Assembly (NCBI GenBank): GCA_015067435.1
Contig: SVMM01000004.1
Location: 62,001-126,000, forward strand
DNA length: 64,000 bases
Direction: 5' to 3'
From: Oscillospiraceae bacterium
GTDB lineage: Bacteria; Bacillota; Clostridia; Oscillospirales; Oscillospiraceae
Below, piece after piece: positions 23,648-33,583 of the stretch (position 1 is the first letter of the stretch; each line of letters starts with the position of its first letter). The translations under genes and the position numbers were made by a program. The notes below the pieces were generated by a model. The model ran no database searches. It was not told where the DNA came from and saw only the letters and a program-made list of their open reading frames with translations.

Positions 23648-26050
23648 ATGGATCTGAGCAGAAAATGGCTGAATGAGTTCGTCGGCCTCGCCGATGTGGA
23701 CGACAAGGCGTTCAACGACGCGATGACCCTCTCTGGCTCCAAGGTGGAGACCATCACGCGCGAGGGCTCGGAGATCAAAAACGTCGTGGTCGGCAAGATA
23801 TTGGAGATGGCGCGCCATGAGAACAGTGACCATATGTGGGTGTGCCGGATCGACGTGGGCAAGGGCGCGCCCATTCAGGTCGTCACCGGCGCGCAGAACC
23901 AGAAGGCGGGCGACCTTGTCATCGTCGCGCTCGACGGGGCGGAGCTGCCCGGCGGCAAGAAGATCGAGGCGGGCAAGCTGCGCGGCGTCGAATCCAACGG
24001 TATGTGCTGCTCCTATCAGGAGCTGGGCATGACCGAGCACGACTGGCCCTATGCCGCGACGGACGGGCTTTTTATTCTCGACACCGACCCCGACGTCATG
24101 GCGAAGGGCCCCAAGCCCGGCGACGAGATCACGAAGCTGCTCGGCTATGACGACTCCGTCGTCGAGTTCGAGATCACGCCCAACCGCCCCGACTGTCTGA
24201 GCGTCATCGGCCTCGCCCGCGAGGCGAGCGCGACGTTCCACCGCCCGCTCAAGCTCCACACGCCCGTCGTCAAGGGCAGCGGCGGCAGCATCGCGGAGCT
24301 GCTGGACATCGAGATCGCCGACGGCGAGCTCTGCCCGCGCTACACCGCGCGCATGGTCAAAAACGTGAAGATCGCGCCGTCCCCCCTGTGGATGCGCGAG
24401 CGCCTGCGCGCCAGCGGCGTGCGCCCCATCAACAACATCGTCGACATCACGAACTACGTAATGCTCGAATACGGCCAGCCGATGCACGCCTTCGACTTCT
24501 CCTGCGTGGAGGGCGGCAAGATCGTCGTCCGCACCGCGCGCGAGGGCGAGACCATCCAGACGCTCGACGGCAACGAGCGCGCGCTGACGCCGAGCATGCT
24601 GTGCATCTGTGACGAGCACAGGCCCGTGTGCGTCGCGGGCGTGATGGGCGGCGCGAACAGCGAGATCGTCGGCGACACGGCGATGGTGCTCTTCGAGTCC
24701 GCGAACTTCAACGGCGTGTCCGTGCGCCGCACCGCCACCGCGCTCGGCATGCGCACCGACGCGTCGAGCCGCTACGAAAAGGGTCTCGACCCGATGAACA
24801 CGATCAAGGCCGTCGAGCGCGCCTGCGAGCTGGTCGAGCAGCTCGGCTGCGGCGAGGTCGTGGACGGCGTGATGGACGTCATCGCCAGGGACAAGCCCGA
24901 AACCATCGTCAAGCTGGAGCCGAAACGCATCAACCGGATGCTCGGCACCGACCTGTCCGAGCGCGTCATGCGCAACATCCTGCTCTCCCTCGGCTTTGCC
25001 ATCGACGAGGAAGACAACATCCACGTCCCCTCGTGGCGCGGCGATGTGGAGCACTGCTGCGACATCGCCGAGGAGGTCGCCCGCTTCTACGGCTACAACA
25101 ACATCCCCAACACGCTCACGAAGGGCGAGACAACCCGCGGCGGCTTCACCGACGTGCAGCGCTTCGAGCGCGCGCTCGGCGTCTCCTGCCGCGCGCTGGG
25201 CTTCGACGAGATCATCACCTACTCGTTCATCAGTCCTTCCTATTATGATAAGATCCGCATGGGCGCGGACGATCCGCGGCGCAGCAGCATGAAGATCCTC
25301 AACCCGCTGGGCGAGGACACATCCATCATGCGCACGACCATCCTGCCGTCCATGCTGGAGATCATCACCCGCAACTACAACTACCGCAACAAGTCCGCGC
25401 GCCTCTATGAACTGGGCAAGATCTACCTGCCCCGCGCCGACGGTCTGGCGGACGAACCGAAGATGCTGTCTCTGGGCGCTTACGGCGAGGGCGTCGACTT
25501 CTTCTCCCTCAAGGGCGCGGTGGAGGCGATCCTGCGCGAGGCGCGCATCCCCAGCGTGCGCTTTGCCGTCTGCGCGGACAACGCCGCCTACCATCCCGGC
25601 CGCTGCGCGCAGGTCTTCTCCGGCGACAAGCTGCTGGGCGTATTCGGCCAGATCCACCCGCTGGTCTGCCTCAACTACGGCGTCGAGGCAGAGGTCTACG
25701 CCGCCGAGCTGAGCTTTGAGGCGCTGTATGAAAAGCGCGGCGGCAAACCGGAGTACCGCCCGCTGCCGAAGTTCCCCGCCGCCACGCGCGACATCGCTGT
25801 CGTCTGCCGCGAAAGCGTCACAGTCGGCGCGCTGGAGGAGTGCATCCGCGGCGCCGCGGGCGAAGTGCTGCGCGAGGTGACGCTCTTCGACGTCTACCGC
25901 GGCGCCGGCATCCTTCCCGGCTCCAAGAGCGTCGCGTTCTCGCTCGTGCTGCGCGCGGACGACCGCAGTCTCACCAGCGAGGAGGCGGACGCGACGATGC
26001 GCGCCATCGTCGATGCGCTGGAGGCAAAGCTTGACGCGCATCTGCGCTGA
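23648..26050 (+). CDS. pheT: Phenylalanyl-tRNA synthetase beta subunit
   Basis: Beta subunit of 800 residues. In order: the tRNA-binding EMAP-like domain (VVVGKILEMARHENSDHMWVC region near residue 43), B3/4 editing domain (NRPDCLSVIGLAREASATF and the CVAGVMGG loop), B5 domain, catalytic-like domain (EEVARFYGYNNIPNT) and the C-terminal FDX-ACB anticodon-binding domain (KFPAATRDIAVVCRE..). AAAGGAGG precedes the ATG. Length is normal. Confidence 0.97.
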   Translation: MDLSRKWLNEFVGLADVDDKAFNDAMTLSGSKVETITREGSEIKNVVVGKILEMARHENSDHMWVCRIDVGKGAPIQVVTGAQNQKAGDLVIVALDGAELPGGKKIEAGKLRGVESNGMCCSYQELGMTEHDWPYAATDGLFILDTDPDVMAKGPKPGDEITKLLGYDDSVVEFEITPNRPDCLSVIGLAREASATFHRPLKLHTPVVKGSGGSIAELLDIEIADGELCPRYTARMVKNVKIAPSPLWMRERLRASGVRPINNIVDITNYVMLEYGQPMHAFDFSCVEGGKIVVRTAREGETIQTLDGNERALTPSMLCICDEHRPVCVAGVMGGANSEIVGDTAMVLFESANFNGVSVRRTATALGMRTDASSRYEKGLDPMNTIKAVERACELVEQLGCGEVVDGVMDVIARDKPETIVKLEPKRINRMLGTDLSERVMRNILLSLGFAIDEEDNIHVPSWRGDVEHCCDIAEEVARFYGYNNIPNTLTKGETTRGGFTDVQRFERALGVSCRALGFDEIITYSFISPSYYDKIRMGADDPRRSSMKILNPLGEDTSIMRTTILPSMLEIITRNYNYRNKSARLYELGKIYLPRADGLADEPKMLSLGAYGEGVDFFSLKGAVEAILREARIPSVRFAVCADNAAYHPGRCAQVFSGDKLLGVFGQIHPLVCLNYGVEAEVYAAELSFEALYEKRGGKPEYRPLPKFPAATRDIAVVCRESVTVGALEECIRGAAGEVLREVTLFDVYRGAGILPGSKSVAFSLVLRADDRSLTSEEADATMRAIVDALEAKLDAHLR

Positions 26051-26093
26051 GCCGCCGGATACATTACGTTTTTGTTACATTTTTTCAAGACGC

Positions 26094-26122
26094 TTTACTT
26101 TTCCAAAAAAGCGCGCTATACT
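26094..26122 (+). promoter_or_regulatory. Promoter of ireB
   Basis: TTTACT (26094-26099), 17-bp spacer, TATACT (26117-26122), in an AT-rich gap. A GTTACA half-site (26074-26079) lies just upstream. Confidence 0.65.
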
Positions 26123-26147
26123 GGCGTTGTGAAGGAGGGATGCCCGC

Positions 26148-26393
26148 ATGGACGATTTCACCCGCAAGTTTGACGCCGTTCAGGAGAAGGACGCCGAGAT
26201 CCACCATATTCTCACCACGGTCTATGCCGCGTTGGAGGACAAGGGTTACAATCCGATCAACCAGATCGTCGGTTACATTCTGTCGGAGGATCCCACCTAT
26301 ATCACCAATCACCACGAGGCGCGCACGCTGATCCGCAAGCTCGACCGGGACGAGCTGCTGCAGGTACTGTTGCGCAGCTATCTCGGCAAATAA
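26148..26393 (+). CDS. ireB: IreB family regulatory phosphoprotein (UPF0297)
   Basis: An 81-residue conserved protein matching the whole IreB/YrzL family: [51 protein letters not shown]. In Enterococcus IreB is phosphorylated by the PASTA kinase IreK on N-terminal threonines and controls cell-wall stress and cephalosporin resistance. Here the only N-terminal candidate is Thr5. GAAGGAGGG precedes the ATG. The usual partners ruvX (yrrK) and yrzB are not adjacent; it is transcribed alone between its own promoter and terminator. Confidence 0.93.
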   Translation: MDDFTRKFDAVQEKDAEIHHILTTVYAALEDKGYNPINQIVGYILSEDPTYITNHHEARTLIRKLDRDELLQVLLRSYLGK

Positions 26394-26416
26394 AGGCTTG
26401 AGGCTCGATCGAAAGC

Positions 26417-26452
26417 GGGGCTTTCCGTGCGTTTGCGCGGAAAGCCCCTTTT
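26417..26452 (+). terminator. Terminator of ireB
   Basis: GGGGCTTTCCG-(10 nt)-CGGAAAGCCCC followed by TTTT. Confidence 0.85.
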
Positions 26453-26537
26453 GTAACCTTTGTTTACATTTTGTAACTTTTGTTACTTTCCACAAGATAT
26501 TGTCCTTTTTATCTCCGCTTTTTCCCATACACTGCGG

Positions 26538-26582
26538 TTGACAAGACGCAAAGTCGATGCTAAAATAGTTACAAATTGTAAC
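26538..26582 (+). promoter_or_regulatory. Promoter and palindromic operator of the 26.6-28.7 kb genes
   Basis: TTGACA (26538-26543), 17-bp spacer, TAAAAT (26561-26566). A perfect palindrome GTTACAAATTGTAAC (26568-26582) covers the predicted transcription start. Further TGTAAC/GTTAC half-sites occur at about 26451, 26472 and 26480, so a dimeric repressor with several sites is plausible. The regulator is not identifiable. Confidence 0.65.
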
Positions 26583-26610
26583 GAATTAATTCTGGAAGGA
26601 GCGATGCCTG

Positions 26611-26904
26611 ATGGGGGAAGCGAAAGCGGGCCTCACATACAACGGACACCCGCTGCGCCGAGCCGATAACCTGATTTACTACGGCTCGATGGCAGATAAG
26701 TATATTGTAATGATGCAGGTGCTGGACAGCGAACCGATGGGCGACCTCTCCATGGCAAAGCGCGTCTCCATCCAGCTGCAGCTCACATCTCCCAACCTCA
26801 AGTCGCGCGACCGCGTCGTGCGCAGCACGGAGAAGAACAGCATGGCCGAGGCGATGGAGTTCGCAACGATCTGGCTGGATCGCGCCCTGAGCGGCAAAAT
26901 GTAA
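26611..26904 (+). CDS. Small conserved-looking protein of unknown function
   Basis: A 97-residue soluble protein that I do not recognise. It contains LIYYGSMADKYIVMMQVLDS, an amphipathic strand-rich part (VSIQLQLTSPNLK) and a helical C-terminus (MAEAMEFATIWLDRALSGK). No cysteines, signal peptide or membrane segment. AAGGAG stands 9 nt before the ATG at 26611; an ATG at 26603 is out of frame. It follows an operator-bearing promoter and is 37 bp upstream of the secreted wall hydrolase, with no terminator between, so the two probably form an operon. Confidence 0.7.
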   Translation: MGEAKAGLTYNGHPLRRADNLIYYGSMADKYIVMMQVLDSEPMGDLSMAKRVSIQLQLTSPNLKSRDRVVRSTEKNSMAEAMEFATIWLDRALSGKM

Positions 26905-26941
26905 CCGAAACTCAACTGTTTACGAAAGAGAGCAGAAAGAC

Positions 26942-28702
26942 ATGAAAAGAAATCGTCATCCGCGTGTTCGCCTGACCCTTCTGACCGCCGCCATGGCTTG
27001 CTGCATGGCCATCGGTTCTTTTGCCGCTTCCTCCGGCATCATCACCGAGAATATCGTCAGCGCCCGCAAGGGGCCCGGCACGGGCTATGAGCGCATCGAG
27101 ACGCTGAGCAAGGGCAAAGAGGTCTCGGTCATCGGCGAAGAGGACGGCTGGTACAAGATCCAGTGGAACAACTCCACCGGTTATGTGCTCAAGAGCTTCA
27201 TCGCCGTGAACAACGGCTCCGGCAGCTATTCCGCGACGCCCAACGCCACCATCACCGGCGGCGCCACCGTCAACGTCCGCTCCGGCCCCGGCACGGAGTA
27301 CAGCCGTGTGGAAACGGTCGAAGAGGGCAGACGCGTCGCCATCATCGACGAGAGCGGCGAGTGGTACAAGGTCTCCTTCGGCGACCGCAGCGGCTACGTC
27401 CTCCGCGACTTCGTCAACAAGGACGGCAGCGGTTCGAGTTCCTCGTCCTCCTCTTCTTCGTCTTCCTCCTCGTCTTCTTCGTCCTCCTCCGTCAGCAACA
27501 ACGCGACGGTCGTGGGCGGCGACACCATCAACGTCCGCGCCTCCGCCTCCACGAGCGCCGACCGCGTGATGCTCGTCAAGGAGGGCAAGCGCATCGCCGT
27601 CCTCGACAAGAGCGGCGACTGGTACAAGGTCTCCGTGGACGGCACGACCGGCTATATTTATCAGGACTTCGTGAGCCGCGACGGCTCCTCGTCCTCTACG
27701 AGCTCCGGCTCCTCGAATTCCAGCTCCTCCAACACCGGCAACGCCACCATCACGGAGGACAAGGTGAACGTCCGCGCCTCCGCCAGCTCCAACGCCCGCT
27801 GTGTGGACGTGGTCTCCAAGGGCAAGCGCGTGACGATGCTCGCCAGAGAGGACAACTGGTTCAAGGTCTCCTATGACGGCATCACCGGCTACATCTATCG
27901 CACCTATGTCTACGCCGACAGCAACGACGTTCTCTACTCCATCCCCGTCACCGAGACGTCTTCCTCTTCCTCCACCCCGGCGCCCGCTCCCGCGCCTGCG
28001 CAGAGCGAGCCCGCGGCCGCGGAGGAGCCCAAGGAAGTGGAGATCCCCGCTTCCACCGTTGAGGCCACCTCTGTCGAGGGCGGTTCCCGCAGCGGTTCCG
28101 ATGTTCCGATCTCGTCCGGCATCATCTACGGCGGCACGATCAACGTCCGCTCCGGCCCCGGCACGGGCTATGACCGCGTGACGCGCGTTTCCACCGGCAA
28201 GAAGGTCAACATTCTGGGCGAGGAGAACGGCTGGCTGCGCATCTCCTTCGGCGACACCAAGGGCTACGTCCTCAGCGACTACGTCTACGAGGGCGACTCC
28301 CTGCCGGCGTCCCTTTCCGACAGCGTCGGTTCGCAGATCGCCTCCATGGCGGCGGGCTACCTCGGCGTCCCGTATGTCTACGGCGGCGCATCCCCCAGCG
28401 GCTTTGACTGCTCCGGCCTGACGCTCTACCTCTACAGGCAGTTCGGTTACTCTCTGCCCCACTCCGCGTCCGGCCAGTACGCCAACTGCGGCTACAGGGT
28501 CTCCCGCTCCGAGTTGCAGCCCGGCGACATCGTGTTCTTCTCCAGCCCCAGCAGCGGCGGCAGCATCGAACACTGCGCCATCTACGTCGGCGGCGGCGAC
28601 ATCGTTCACGCACGCTACAGCGTCGGTCAGGTCTATCGCAACAACCTCTCCGAGAGCTATTATTCCAGATACTACGTCGGCGCGATCCGCATCGCCGGAT
28701 AA
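26942..28702 (+). CDS. Secreted SH3b-repeat NlpC/P60 peptidoglycan endopeptidase
   Basis: A 586-residue exported protein. A signal peptide (MKRNRHPRV, hydrophobic core, cleavage near AIGSFA-A) is followed by five bacterial SH3 domains, each with the NVR/ARKGPGTGY and WYKI/V..GYV pattern, at roughly 30-90, 105-160, 195-250, 275-325 and 395-450. A run of about 20 serines separates domains 2 and 3, and Ser- and Pro-Ala-rich linkers follow the later ones. The C-terminal NlpC/P60 domain (about 465-586) has the catalytic Cys in GFDCSGLTLY and His in SIEHCAIYVGGG plus a second His in DIVHARY. It should cleave stem-peptide bonds (D-Glu to diamino acid). Ribosome binding site is weak (GAAAGAGAG). Confidence 0.92.
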   Translation: MKRNRHPRVRLTLLTAAMACCMAIGSFAASSGIITENIVSARKGPGTGYERIETLSKGKEVSVIGEEDGWYKIQWNNSTGYVLKSFIAVNNGSGSYSATPNATITGGATVNVRSGPGTEYSRVETVEEGRRVAIIDESGEWYKVSFGDRSGYVLRDFVNKDGSGSSSSSSSSSSSSSSSSSSSVSNNATVVGGDTINVRASASTSADRVMLVKEGKRIAVLDKSGDWYKVSVDGTTGYIYQDFVSRDGSSSSTSSGSSNSSSSNTGNATITEDKVNVRASASSNARCVDVVSKGKRVTMLAREDNWFKVSYDGITGYIYRTYVYADSNDVLYSIPVTETSSSSSTPAPAPAPAQSEPAAAEEPKEVEIPASTVEATSVEGGSRSGSDVPISSGIIYGGTINVRSGPGTGYDRVTRVSTGKKVNILGEENGWLRISFGDTKGYVLSDYVYEGDSLPASLSDSVGSQIASMAAGYLGVPYVYGGASPSGFDCSGLTLYLYRQFGYSLPHSASGQYANCGYRVSRSELQPGDIVFFSSPSSGGSIEHCAIYVGGGDIVHARYSVGQVYRNNLSESYYSRYYVGAIRIAG

Positions 28703-28718
28703 GCCTACATAAGAATCC

Positions 28719-28752
28719 ACCCCTGACGGCTCAGCCGTCAGGGGTGTTCTTT
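28719..28752. terminator. Bidirectional terminator containing the trmD stop codon
   Basis: ACCCCTGACGGC-TCA-GCCGTCAGGGGT, a perfect 12-bp stem. On the minus strand the 3-nt loop is TGA, the stop codon of trmD, and the first arm is its last codons (Thr-Pro-Asp-Gly). On the plus strand GTTCTTTTCG follows and can terminate the NlpC/P60 transcript. Confidence 0.8.
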
Positions 28753-29522
28753 TCGTTTTCAAATTCCGTCTTTGCTTCCTGGAGCAGCTTTTTTTCCTGC
28801 TTCGTTGTGAGCCTGCTTTCGTCAAACTGCGCCCACAGGTCGGGACGCCGCGCCATAGTGCGCTTCCAGCTCTCCTTGCGTCGCCATTTCGCCACGTTCT
28901 CATGGTGGCCGGAGAGCAGCACGTCCGGCACGCGCCTGCCGTGCCACTCGTCGGGGCGGGAGTACTGCGGGTACTCCAGCAGCCCGTCCCAGTGCGATTC
29001 CTCGGTGTAGCACGCCTCCTCCGGCAACACCCCGGGCGCCATGCGGCACACGCAGTCCGCCAGCGCCATGGCGGGGATCTCGCCGCCGGTGACGACAAAG
29101 TCGCCCATGGAGATCTCCTCGTCCACGCACTCGTCCAAAAAACGCTGGTCGACGCCCTCGTAGTGCCCGCACACAAGGATCAGGTGGTCGTAGCGTTCCT
29201 TGAGCTCGCGCGCCACCGCCTGCGTGAATACGCGCCCGCAGGGCGAGAGGTAGATCGTGTGCCCCGCGCCGTATTTCTCCACGATATCGGCATGGCAGCG
29301 GTACAGCGGGTCCGCCTGCATGACCGCGCCGCGTCCGCCGCCGTAGGGATAGTCGTCCACCTGCATCTGCTTGTTGGTGGTATACTCCCGAATTTGATGC
29401 GTCTGTATCGCGATGTACCCGCGCTCCTGCGCGCGGCCCAGTATGCTGACATTCAGCATCGCGTCCACCGACTCCGGGAACAGCGTCATAATGTCGATCC
29501 GCATGGACGGCGTTTCACTCAT
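28731..29522 (-). CDS. trmD: tRNA (guanine37-N1)-methyltransferase TrmD
   Basis: SPOUT-class methyltransferase making m1G37, 263 residues. The trefoil-knot SAM site is visible as LSPCGRVFTQ, LVCGHYEGVDQRFLDE and SMGDFVVTGGEIPAM. The N-terminal MRIDIMTLFPE is canonical. The frame opens with an ATG (MSETPSMRID) overlapping the rimM stop by 8 nt behind GGAG; the second ATG (29504) matches usual family starts, so either is possible. Last codons and stop are inside the terminator hairpin. Confidence 0.96.
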   Translation of the reverse strand: MSETPSMRIDIMTLFPESVDAMLNVSILGRAQERGYIAIQTHQIREYTTNKQMQVDDYPYGGGRGAVMQADPLYRCHADIVEKYGAGHTIYLSPCGRVFTQAVARELKERYDHLILVCGHYEGVDQRFLDECVDEEISMGDFVVTGGEIPAMALADCVCRMAPGVLPEEACYTEESHWDGLLEYPQYSRPDEWHGRRVPDVLLSGHHENVAKWRRKESWKRTMARRPDLWAQFDESRLTTKQEKKLLQEAKTEFENEKNTPDG

Positions 29523-30054
29523 CGGTCTCCAGCCCCTCGATCATGTGCACGGTGATCTCCCGCGACGTGGTGTTGATGTCTGTGACGAAGATGTCCTTTA
29601 CCGCTGGGATCAGGTAGGTCTTCTCCGGTCCCCTGACGCGGTAGAGCTTGTGCGCGGGGTAGGTCAGCACCTCCGTCACCGTGCCGACGTAGCTGTGCGG
29701 GAAGTAGTTGAACACGTTCATGCCGACGAGCTCCTCGTCGAAATACTCGCCCTTGGGAAGCCGCACCTCGCTGCGCTTGATGGACAGCACCTTCGTCTTG
29801 AGCGCCGCCGCCGCGTCCATGTCCGTGACCTCCGGCAGCGTCATGAGCACCATCTCGCCGTGCACGCGCTTGGACGTCGGGCGGAACGGCGTGCCGTCCA
29901 TGTAGAAGGTCTTGAAGCTGCACAGCCGCTCGGCGCCGACGTCCCACGGCTGCACCTTGACCTCGCCGCGCACGCCGTGCGTGTTGACGATCTGCCCGAC
30001 CTCGATGAACTCCGGCGCCTCCGACGGCGCGGGCGGCTTGTCAAACAATCCCAT
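29515..30054 (-). CDS. rimM: 16S rRNA processing protein RimM
   Basis: 30S maturation factor binding ribosomal protein S19, 179 residues. The N-terminal RimM domain has FIEVGQIVNTHGVRGEVKV and the C-terminal PRC barrel has YLIPAVKDIFVTDI. A short N-terminal extension (MGLFDKPPAPSEAPE) is present. AAGGAG precedes the ATG. Overlaps trmD. Separated from rpsP-khpA by gltS. Confidence 0.95.
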   Translation of the reverse strand: MGLFDKPPAPSEAPEFIEVGQIVNTHGVRGEVKVQPWDVGAERLCSFKTFYMDGTPFRPTSKRVHGEMVLMTLPEVTDMDAAAALKTKVLSIKRSEVRLPKGEYFDEELVGMNVFNYFPHSYVGTVTEVLTYPAHKLYRVRGPEKTYLIPAVKDIFVTDINTTSREITVHMIEGLETDE

Positions 30055-30086
30055 GGCAAAATGGCTCCTTTGATGATGTCAGACGG

Positions 30087-30095
30087 ATTATAGCA
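30087..30095 (-). promoter_or_regulatory. Extended -10 promoter of rimM-trmD
   Basis: Minus strand TGCTATAAT, an extended -10 element, 32 bp upstream of the rimM ATG. The -35 region is weak (TTTCCT at 17 bp). Confidence 0.55.
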
Positions 30096-30162
30096 CAGGT
30101 AAGAGCAAAAGGAAAGAGGCTGTTTGTGCCGCAAGTCTTCATCTGCTCCGCCGTGCAGCGTG

Positions 30163-30200
30163 CAAAAGCGCCCGCCCCGTTCGAAAACCAGGGCGGACGC
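30163..30200 (-). terminator. Terminator of gltS
   Basis: Minus strand GCGTCCGCCC-(13 nt)-GGGCGGGCGC followed by TTTTGC; one G-U pair. Confidence 0.75.
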
Positions 30201-30239
30201 TCGTTTTGTTCCGGAATGGACTCGCCGCCGCGCGAATTT

Positions 30240-31445
30240 CTACGCGAGGATGTTGGCGAAGAACGTGATGATCGCCGCGTTGAAGAAGTCGATGAAGAGC
30301 GACCCGACAAGCGGCACGATCATGAACGCCACGGGCGCGGGGCCGTAGAGCTTCGTCACCGCCTGCATGTTCGCCATGGCGTTGGGCGTCGCGCCCATGC
30401 CGAAGCCGCAGAAACCGGAGGACATCGTCGCCGCGTCGTAGTCTTTGCCCATGACGGGGAAGACGACGAAGGACGCGTAGAAGAACATCAGCACCGTCTG
30501 GATCAGCAGCAGCACGATCATCGGAACCGCCAGCGCCACCAGCTGCCAGAGCTTGAGGTTGATCATCGCCAGCGCGAGAAACAGCGACAGGCACACGTTG
30601 CCGATGGAGGTGATCTCCGCCATGGGCAGCTCCTTCCCCCGCCCGTCCGCGATGTTGCGGATGACCGCCGCGGCGATCATCGCGCCGATGTAGCCGGGCA
30701 TGGTCAGCACCTTGCCGATCAGCGCGGAGATCAGCGTGCCGATGCCGACCGCGATGACGATGAAAATTGCCGCCGAGAGCATCTTCGCCTCGTCCAGCGC
30801 GCCGGTGTCGGTGTCCTTCTCCACCTCCACGATCTCAGGTCCCGTGGCGCCCGCCTCGTTGATGCCGCTGGACTTGAGGCCGTACTTGCGGATCTTCGAC
30901 GAGGCGATCGGGCCGCCGATCATGCAGCCCGCGATCAGGCCGTAGGTCGCCGAGGCGACCGCGACCGTCATCGCGCCGGTCACGCCCATATCCTCCAGTG
31001 TCTGGCCCCAGGACGCCGACGTACCGTGCCCGCCGACGAGCGGAATGGAGCCCATTGCGAGGCCCAGCCGCCCGTCCAGACCGAACAGCTTCGCGCCGAA
31101 ACCGCCGACGACGTCCTGCAGCGTCACCATGACAATGGCGAGGATCAGGAACTTAATGACGCCGACGCCGCCCTTTTTGAGCATGGAAAACGCCGCCAGA
31201 AAACCGACCGTGCAGAAGAACGCGGTCATGAACACGGTTTGCAGCGTGGTGTCCATCTCGAACTCCAATATGCCCGCGCCGCGCACCACCGTGTGCAGGA
31301 TCGCAAAGATCAATCCGCCCACGACCGGCGCCGGAATACAGTAGCGCCGAAGGAACCCTATCTTGTTCACCAAAAGCTGCCCGATGACGAGCATCACCGC
31401 CGCAACGGCGATTGCCTGATACATGTTGAGACTGATGATCTTCAT
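30240..31445 (-). CDS. gltS: Sodium/glutamate symporter GltS
   Basis: Na+-coupled glutamate uptake carrier, 401 residues and about ten to twelve hydrophobic helices in two inverted halves. The two characteristic re-entrant motifs are GGHGTSASWG (first half) and GFCGFGMGATPNAMANMQ (second half). The N-terminus (LNMYQAIAVAAVMLVIGQLL) matches the family. CAGGAGGGAG precedes the ATG. It has its own promoter and terminator and interrupts the usual ffh-rpsP-khpA-rimM-trmD gene block. Glutamate uptake fits an amino-acid fermenter. Confidence 0.95.
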   Translation of the reverse strand: MKIISLNMYQAIAVAAVMLVIGQLLVNKIGFLRRYCIPAPVVGGLIFAILHTVVRGAGILEFEMDTTLQTVFMTAFFCTVGFLAAFSMLKKGGVGVIKFLILAIVMVTLQDVVGGFGAKLFGLDGRLGLAMGSIPLVGGHGTSASWGQTLEDMGVTGAMTVAVASATYGLIAGCMIGGPIASSKIRKYGLKSSGINEAGATGPEIVEVEKDTDTGALDEAKMLSAAIFIVIAVGIGTLISALIGKVLTMPGYIGAMIAAAVIRNIADGRGKELPMAEITSIGNVCLSLFLALAMINLKLWQLVALAVPMIVLLLIQTVLMFFYASFVVFPVMGKDYDAATMSSGFCGFGMGATPNAMANMQAVTKLYGPAPVAFMIVPLVGSLFIDFFNAAIITFFANILA

Positions 31446-31496
31446 GGCTCTCCCTCCTGTTTCGTTTCACCCGCTTTTTCGGTCTGGTATGCTGTC

Positions 31497-31525
31497 ATTA
31501 TAACGCGTGAAAGGCGGCTTGTCCA
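31497..31525 (-). promoter_or_regulatory. Promoter of gltS
   Basis: Minus strand TGGACA (31520-31525), 17-bp spacer, TATAAT (31497-31502). Confidence 0.75.
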
Positions 31526-31563
31526 GAAAAAAGTCTCTGTACGGCGCACAGTTGCCCGCCGCG

Positions 31564-31607
31564 AAAAAAAGAGGGCTCTCCGGTCAGCCGGAAAGCCTCT
31601 CTTTTTT
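31564..31607 (-). terminator. Terminator of ylxM-ffh-rpsP-khpA
   Basis: Minus strand AAAAAAGAGAGGCTTTCCGG-CTGA-CCGGAGAGCCCTCTTTTTTT: long stem with one mismatch and an eight-base T run, just after the khpA stop. Confidence 0.85.
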
Positions 31608-31616
31608 CATTGCGGA

Positions 31617-31847
31617 TCAGTCGACAATGTCCACCGATACCTTTACGCCGGTGCGTTGGGCATAGGAACGCATCACGGTGCGGATCTCCTTGGCAATGCG
31701 GCCCTGGCGGCCGATGACCTTGCCCATGTCGTCGGGGGCGACGCGCAGCTCCAACGTAAGCTCGTCCGAGCCCTGCACCTCCGTGACGGTCACGTCGTCG
31801 GGGTTGTCGACAAGGCTGCGGGCGATGTAGAGCAGCAGGTCTTTCAT
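31617..31847 (-). CDS. khpA: KH-domain RNA-binding protein KhpA
   Basis: A 76-residue single KH domain with the nucleic-acid loop GKVIGRQGRIAKEIRTV. In Firmicutes KhpA pairs with KhpB and influences cell-division and envelope gene expression. It follows rpsP after 19 bp, the conserved order. Confidence 0.93.
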   Translation of the reverse strand: MKDLLLYIARSLVDNPDDVTVTEVQGSDELTLELRVAPDDMGKVIGRQGRIAKEIRTVMRSYAQRTGVKVSVDIVD

Positions 31848-31866
31848 CTTTGAAACGACCTCCGCC

Positions 31867-32109
31867 TCAGTTCAGAGCGCCGGCTCTCTTGAGGAGCGCG
31901 CGGACGGTCTCGGTCGGCTGCGCGCCGGTCTTGATCCACTCAAGGGCGCGGTCGGTGTCGATCTTGATTTCAGCGGGCTCGACGCAGGGATTGTAGGTGC
32001 CCAGCTCCTCGATGAAGCGGCCGTCGCGGGGATAGCGGCTGTCGGCGACCACGACGCGATAGAAGGGAGCCTTCTTGGCGCCCATTCTGCGAAGACGAAT
32101 TTTGACCAT
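31867..32109 (-). CDS. rpsP: 30S ribosomal protein S16
   Basis: Complete 80-residue S16: [40 protein letters not shown]. Preceded by TTGGAGGTAAAC. A 76-bp AT-rich gap separates it from ffh; TTGATT and TATCAA 16 bp apart there could be an internal promoter. Confidence 0.97.
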   Translation of the reverse strand: MVKIRLRRMGAKKAPFYRVVVADSRYPRDGRFIEELGTYNPCVEPAEIKIDTDRALEWIKTGAQPTETVRALLKRAGALN

Positions 32110-32185
32110 GATAGTTTACCTCCAAAAGTATGTATTGTTTTGTATTTTGATAAAATGCTTGGGCATTGAATCAACAAAATGGATG

Positions 32186-33565
<1,380 letters not shown>

Positions 33566-33583
33566 ATGAAATGGTCTCCGTTG

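Noticed and set aside
22571-26041. 1156-codon open frame on the minus strand
   Set aside because: Antisense shadow of pheS and pheT.
27430-27490. Frameshift-prone or contaminant repeat in the NlpC/P60 gene
   Set aside because: The serine run uses mixed TCC, TCG and TCT codons and joins two intact SH3 domains in frame, so it is a normal linker.
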